Source: an uncultured Bacilli bacterium
GTDB taxonomy: Bacteria; Bacillota_I; Bacilli_A; RF39; UBA660
Assembly: GCA_944371545.1 (NCBI GenBank)
Contig: CALVXT010000011.1
Coordinates: 1 to 14,306 of the forward strand
Length of the DNA: 14,306 nucleotides
Direction: 5' to 3'
Part shown: one piece after another, positions 11,745-14,306 of the stretch
Numbering within the stretch: the first letter of the stretch is position 1
How the letters are laid out: each line of letters opens with the position of its first letter
Program-made: the position numbers and the translations under genes
The notes under the pieces: model-generated
The model's database searches: none
The model's input: only the letters and a program-made list of their open reading frames with translations
Told to the model about the DNA's origin: nothing

Positions 11745-12146
11745 ATGAAAAAAGAAACATTATTAGAAATTGTATTAGGAACAATAGGTGGACTAATATT
11801 TGCCGTTGGAATGTGCATGTGTCTAATTCCAGAATGGGATTTATTTAATGCGGGAGTAGTAGTTGCTATAGTAGGATTCATTGTTTTACTATGTATTATT
11901 CCTGTTTATCGGAAAAATCATCCAAAGAAACCTCACGGACCTATTAACTTGGGCATTGTCTTTGCTTGGGTAATAGGAGTCATTGGAGCTTTAATCATGG
12001 GCTTTGGAATGAGTAGAACAATGATTGAAAACACAAGTGGTAGTGACATGTTAATCGGAATAATAATTGGAGTAGTAGGACTTCTAATATGTGTTTTAGA
12101 TTATCCAGTTTATTCTTATTTAAAACACAATAAAGAAGAAAAATAA
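11745..12146 (+). CDS. Four-helix membrane protein with an internal duplication
   Basis: I choose the ATG at 11745 (MKKETLLEIV, 133 aa) because AAAGGA lies 12 bases upstream and family members begin this way; the frame is open back to ATG 11706, whose codons run through the leader hairpin. Four membrane helices are visible, and the protein is a tandem of two similar hairpins: GTIGGLIFAVGMCMCLIPEW… and GVIGALIMGFGMSRTMIEN…, each ending in …Y near PVY. A KNHPKKPHG loop separates them. It resembles a widespread uncharacterised Firmicutes family. It shares the operon of the 11-mer repeat protein and hence probably the TetR control, suggesting that the repeat protein and this membrane protein work together at the membrane. 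Confidence 0.82.
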   Translation: MKKETLLEIVLGTIGGLIFAVGMCMCLIPEWDLFNAGVVVAIVGFIVLLCIIPVYRKNHPKKPHGPINLGIVFAWVIGVIGALIMGFGMSRTMIENTSGSDMLIGIIIGVVGLLICVLDYPVYSYLKHNKEEK

Positions 12147-12148
12147 TT

Positions 12149-12176
12149 AGGGAAGAAAATCTTCCTTCTTTTTGTT
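12149..12176 (+). terminator. Intrinsic terminator of the TetR-controlled unit
   Basis: AGGGAAGA pairs with TCTTCCTT (12149-12156 with 12160-12167, one G-U) around AAA, followed by CTTTTTG and further T. Confidence 0.75.
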
Positions 12177-12245
12177 TTTTATAAAAAATCAATTTTTATT
12201 CAAGGAATAAATGAAATATGATAAAATCAATAAAAGAAAAAAAGA

Positions 12246-12251
12246 TATAAT
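12246..12251 (+). promoter_or_regulatory. Possible -10 box of the eight-helix protein gene
   Basis: TATAAT lies 20 bases before the ATG; GGTGA (12263-12267) is the ribosome binding site. TATGAT at 12217-12222 is an alternative. No clear -35 accompanies either. Confidence 0.4.
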
Positions 12252-12271
12252 TTATTTTTGGCGGTGAAAGA

Positions 12272-13132
12272 ATGAAAAAAGTATGGAAAAAAGTTTTTGA
12301 ACCAAATAAGTATATTGGTTTTCTTCTTGTAAATTTAAGTATTGTTTTGCTAATTTATGTATTTGCTTGTCATTTAGAAGAAACATGGTTAGCCTATGTA
12401 TCTTATGTTTTATCTACATATGCTTTGATTGTTTTTTGCCTCTGGTTTTACAAAGCATGCAGTTTTAGCAACCAAATTATTAAAGAAAATAGTAAGCTTT
12501 ATAAATGGTATCATCAAAAAGAAAATACCTTCACGAAATTATTTTTACTTTTTTCTTTAATGGTAAATTTTATCTATGGAATATTTCGTTTAGGTACTGG
12601 CATTTACTATCATTCTGAATGGTTTATTACTTTTGCAGTATATTATTTATTTTTCATGAAAGCTTCATTAATTTTAAGTGTTAAAAAAGAAGATTTTGGT
12701 AAAAATTTAGAAAAAGAATATCAAAAATTAAAAGCAACCGGAGTCACTTTATTATTTTTAAATATTGTTCTATCAGGAATCATTATTTTAATGATTCATC
12801 AAAAAGAAATAATTTCTTATCCCGGATATTTAATCTATATTGTAGCTATATATGATTTCTATTTGATTATTACAGCTTTTATAAATGTTTTTAAATATCG
12901 TCATCAAACAAGTCCAATTTTATCAGCAAGCAAATTTATTAATTTAACCGTGGCCATGATATCCATGCTTTCTTTAGAAGTTGCAATGATTTATCAATTT
13001 GGCGATAGTGATGAAACATTTCGTTTAACCATGGTTGCGTGTACCGGTTTTGCCATAGTAATTATTAACTCTATCATGGCAATTTATATGATTGTAAAAG
13101 CAAAGAAAAATATAAAAAAGCTGAAAGTATGA
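12272..13132 (+). CDS. Eight-helix integral membrane protein, uncharacterised
   Basis: The 286 residues hold about eight membrane helices (near 14-33, 42-63, 87-107, 116-135, 158-176, 184-206, 223-243, 252-277), with basic residues at both ends (KKVWKK, KAKKNIKKLKV). The segment HQTSPILSASKFINLTVAMISMLSLEVAMIYQFG (spread over 211-244) is a pattern I know from uncharacterised Firmicutes membrane proteins of similar length. No enzymatic or transporter motif is visible. It is alone between its own promoter region and a bidirectional terminator. The stop is TGA, one of the few here, and the frame stays open for 41 more codons behind it (see findings). Confidence 0.82.
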   Translation: MKKVWKKVFEPNKYIGFLLVNLSIVLLIYVFACHLEETWLAYVSYVLSTYALIVFCLWFYKACSFSNQIIKENSKLYKWYHQKENTFTKLFLLFSLMVNFIYGIFRLGTGIYYHSEWFITFAVYYLFFMKASLILSVKKEDFGKNLEKEYQKLKATGVTLLFLNIVLSGIIILMIHQKEIISYPGYLIYIVAIYDFYLIITAFINVFKYRHQTSPILSASKFINLTVAMISMLSLEVAMIYQFGDSDETFRLTMVACTGFAIVIINSIMAIYMIVKAKKNIKKLKV

Positions 13133-13268
13133 TTTTTTGGGGATTTACAAGAGTCAAATGAATTCATGAATTGGTATATTCAAAATTATAAAAATATTCA
13201 GAAATTAAATAAAAAATTAAGTACAAAGCGTACAAGTGAAAAAATTTATACAAAATGAAAAAAATCAA

Positions 13269-13300
13269 AAAAATACTAGACTTTTTGGCCTAGTATTTTT
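13269..13300. terminator. Bidirectional terminator between convergent genes
   Basis: An 11-bp perfect stem (13269-13279 with 13290-13300) with a ten-base loop and T-runs on both strands serves the eight-helix gene and the minus-strand two-helix gene. Confidence 0.8.
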
Positions 13301-13313
13301 CATATATAATAAA

Positions 13314-13514
13314 TTATTTATTTTTCTCATTTTTTGAAATATAAAGTATCAGTAATATCATACCAATTAAATTAATTCCGACTGATAAACCTAGTAATAA
13401 TCCTGAACTAAATTCATCAAATGGTGTTGTTTCACTACCACAAAAGAAAGCATAGGCTAAATACAGTATATTTCCTAATACTATCATTAATATTCCGATT
13501 TTTCCATTATTCAT
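13314..13514 (-). CDS. Small membrane protein with two helices (66 aa)
   Basis: Two hydrophobic segments (about 6-24 and 36-58) are joined by a short loop with CGSETTPFDEFSSG; the tail is basic (SKNEKNK). AAGGTG lies five bases before the ATG. The gene begins 24 bases after the lipoprotein gene on the same strand with no terminator between, so the two are co-transcribed from the promoter at 14134. I know no function; it could be an accessory to the lipoprotein. Confidence 0.7.
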   Translation of the reverse strand: MNNGKIGILMIVLGNILYLAYAFFCGSETTPFDEFSSGLLLGLSVGINLIGMILLILYISKNEKNK

Positions 13515-13537
13515 AAATGCACCTTACTTTCAAAAAA

Positions 13538-14089
13538 TCATGCATATAATCTAATAACTTGATATTGATAATTATCTTCATTATCAACATATCCGATGTC
13601 AATTCCTTTGCCATTATTAACTGTTTTACCAGAAGAAGCCGAATTGTTTGCTTCAGTTAGCAACTCATTTATTTCTTCAGTTGTAATATCTGGATTATTT
13701 GCTTTAATTAAATAATGTAAATATTCATTCGCATTGGCTTCATATTCACTATTTTTTTCAACATATAATACCATATAATCGACAATATCAGTACTTAAAT
13801 CACCAGTATAATCTATTGGATAAACAATTAAATATATCCCTGTTATTAATCCATACCAATATGAATTTTCATCTGTTGTCAAATAATCAACAGAGGCGGG
13901 ATTTAATGAACTGTTATCAACGATTTGAGTGTTGAACTTTGCGACTAATACCTCGGCTGTCTCCTTCTCAACATTGCCAAATTCTTGAATTTGTTCTTGC
14001 TGTTTTTCTTCTTCTACATTTTCATTACCACAACCAGTTGCTCCAAATAACATAACTCCACACAACAAAATTAATAATAATTTTTTCAT
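13538..14089 (-). CDS. Lipoprotein of unknown function
   Basis: I place the start at 14089 (MKKLLLILL, 183 aa) because GGAGGA lies seven bases upstream; the ATG two codons earlier would leave no spacing. The N-terminus is a lipoprotein signal: basic residues, a hydrophobic core and FGATGC, with Cys20 as the lipidated residue. A low-complexity charged linker (ENVEEEKQQEQIQE) follows, then a folded domain of about 140 residues with WYGLITGIYLIVYP (about 78-91) and an acidic second half (PDITTEEINELLTEANNS). A DUF-like Firmicutes lipoprotein family is likely but I do not recognise it. It heads a two-gene unit with the small membrane protein downstream; the stop is TGA. Confidence 0.82.
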   Translation of the reverse strand: MKKLLLILLCGVMLFGATGCGNENVEEEKQQEQIQEFGNVEKETAEVLVAKFNTQIVDNSSLNPASVDYLTTDENSYWYGLITGIYLIVYPIDYTGDLSTDIVDYMVLYVEKNSEYEANANEYLHYLIKANNPDITTEEINELLTEANNSASSGKTVNNGKGIDIGYVDNEDNYQYQVIRLYA

Positions 14090-14133
14090 TCTCATTCCTC
14101 CAACTCATCAAATTACTATTTACTATTTAAATA

Positions 14134-14162
14134 ATTATATCATGTATAATGTAGCTAGTAAA
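14134..14162 (-). promoter_or_regulatory. Promoter of the lipoprotein operon
   Basis: On the minus strand TTTACT (14157-14162), 17 bases, and TATAAT (14134-14139) preceded by TGA: an extended -10 with a fair -35. Confidence 0.7.
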
Positions 14163-14234
14163 TTGATGAAGTTGCAAATCATTGATTTTTTAATATAATA
14201 TTTTTTTACTCATAACAAACCTTTTTTCTAATAT

Positions 14235-14306
14235 TTATTTCCAGAAATTGTTAATTAGCATAGAAAGTTCTTTTGGATTTTCTTCATTTACAATATGACC
14301 AGTATT
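14235..14306 (-). CDS. C-terminal end of a probable alpha/beta hydrolase (partial)
   Basis: The minus-strand frame entering from the window edge ends TGHIVNEENPKELSMLINNF followed by WK and TAA. The GH…N.E.P.E….I..F pattern is the end of many alpha/beta-fold hydrolases: the His (third visible codon after NT) is the catalytic His, followed by the 'ENPEE' turn and the final helix. Only 23 residues are visible, so the subfamily is unknown. It reads toward the lipoprotein promoter region, which I see no clear terminator in front of. Confidence 0.65.
   Translation of the reverse strand, partial: NTGHIVNEENPKELSMLINNFWK

Noticed and set aside
13130..13132. TGA read as tryptophan (Mycoplasma-type code)
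   Set aside because: Tryptophan is encoded by TGG throughout, TGA ends the lipoprotein and the sigma-like gene at sensible places, and proteins have normal family lengths with TGA as stop.
1..14306. tRNA, rRNA, CRISPR array, complete insertion sequence, or replication origin
   Set aside because: No cloverleaf-like or conserved rRNA sequence, no regularly spaced repeats, no transposase frame with terminal inverted repeats, and no DnaA-box cluster were seen by eye.

Overview
The window is strongly AT-rich with low-GC Gram-positive style signals throughout: GGAGG-type ribosome binding sites, TATAAT boxes often preceded by TG, short U-tailed terminators, and mostly TAA stops. Protein content (an M15 VanY-type carboxypeptidase, DUF1287, membrane-anchored XRE regulators, a TetR with a clostridial-type C-terminus, small conserved membrane proteins) points to a gut-type Bacillota (Bacilli/Erysipelotrichia/Clostridia-like). 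Assignment below phylum is not possible from this sequence. TGA is used as a stop and Trp is TGG, so the standard bacterial code applies.

Layout. 1-2350: the end of a likely ECF sigma factor gene overlapping a membrane-anchored partner; a convergent VanY-like peptidase; an unknown 119-aa protein; and a 38-aa basic protein whose promoter lies in the preceding terminator. 2351-4140: a membrane-anchored XRE regulator and a DUF1287 protein (both minus), divergent from a Nudix hydrolase. 4141-4905: a decayed intergenic stretch with a broken DUF2798-like gene and an unidentified start-less frame. 4906-6907: a PfkB-family sugar kinase and a SIS-domain protein in two frames that join exactly through a -1 shift on a U7 run, giving a single fusion of about 654 aa. 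6942-9551: two adjacent membrane-anchored proteins, the second an XRE regulator with a large external part ending in an Ig-like domain. 9637-10753: an overlapping Nudix hydrolase/P-loop kinase pair. 10780-12180: a TetR regulator divergent from a protein made of 11-residue repeats and a four-helix membrane protein, with two identical-arm operators in the shared promoter region. 12272-14306: an eight-helix membrane protein, a two-helix small protein, a lipoprotein, and the last codons of a probable alpha/beta hydrolase.

Most genes are single transcription units with their own promoter and terminator. Only three overlaps or operons are clear: sigma/partner, Nudix/kinase and kinase-SIS. The recurring theme is envelope sensing and small-molecule phosphate chemistry. 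The two strongest leads are the frameshift-joined PfkB-SIS gene and the TetR cassette with its paired operators.
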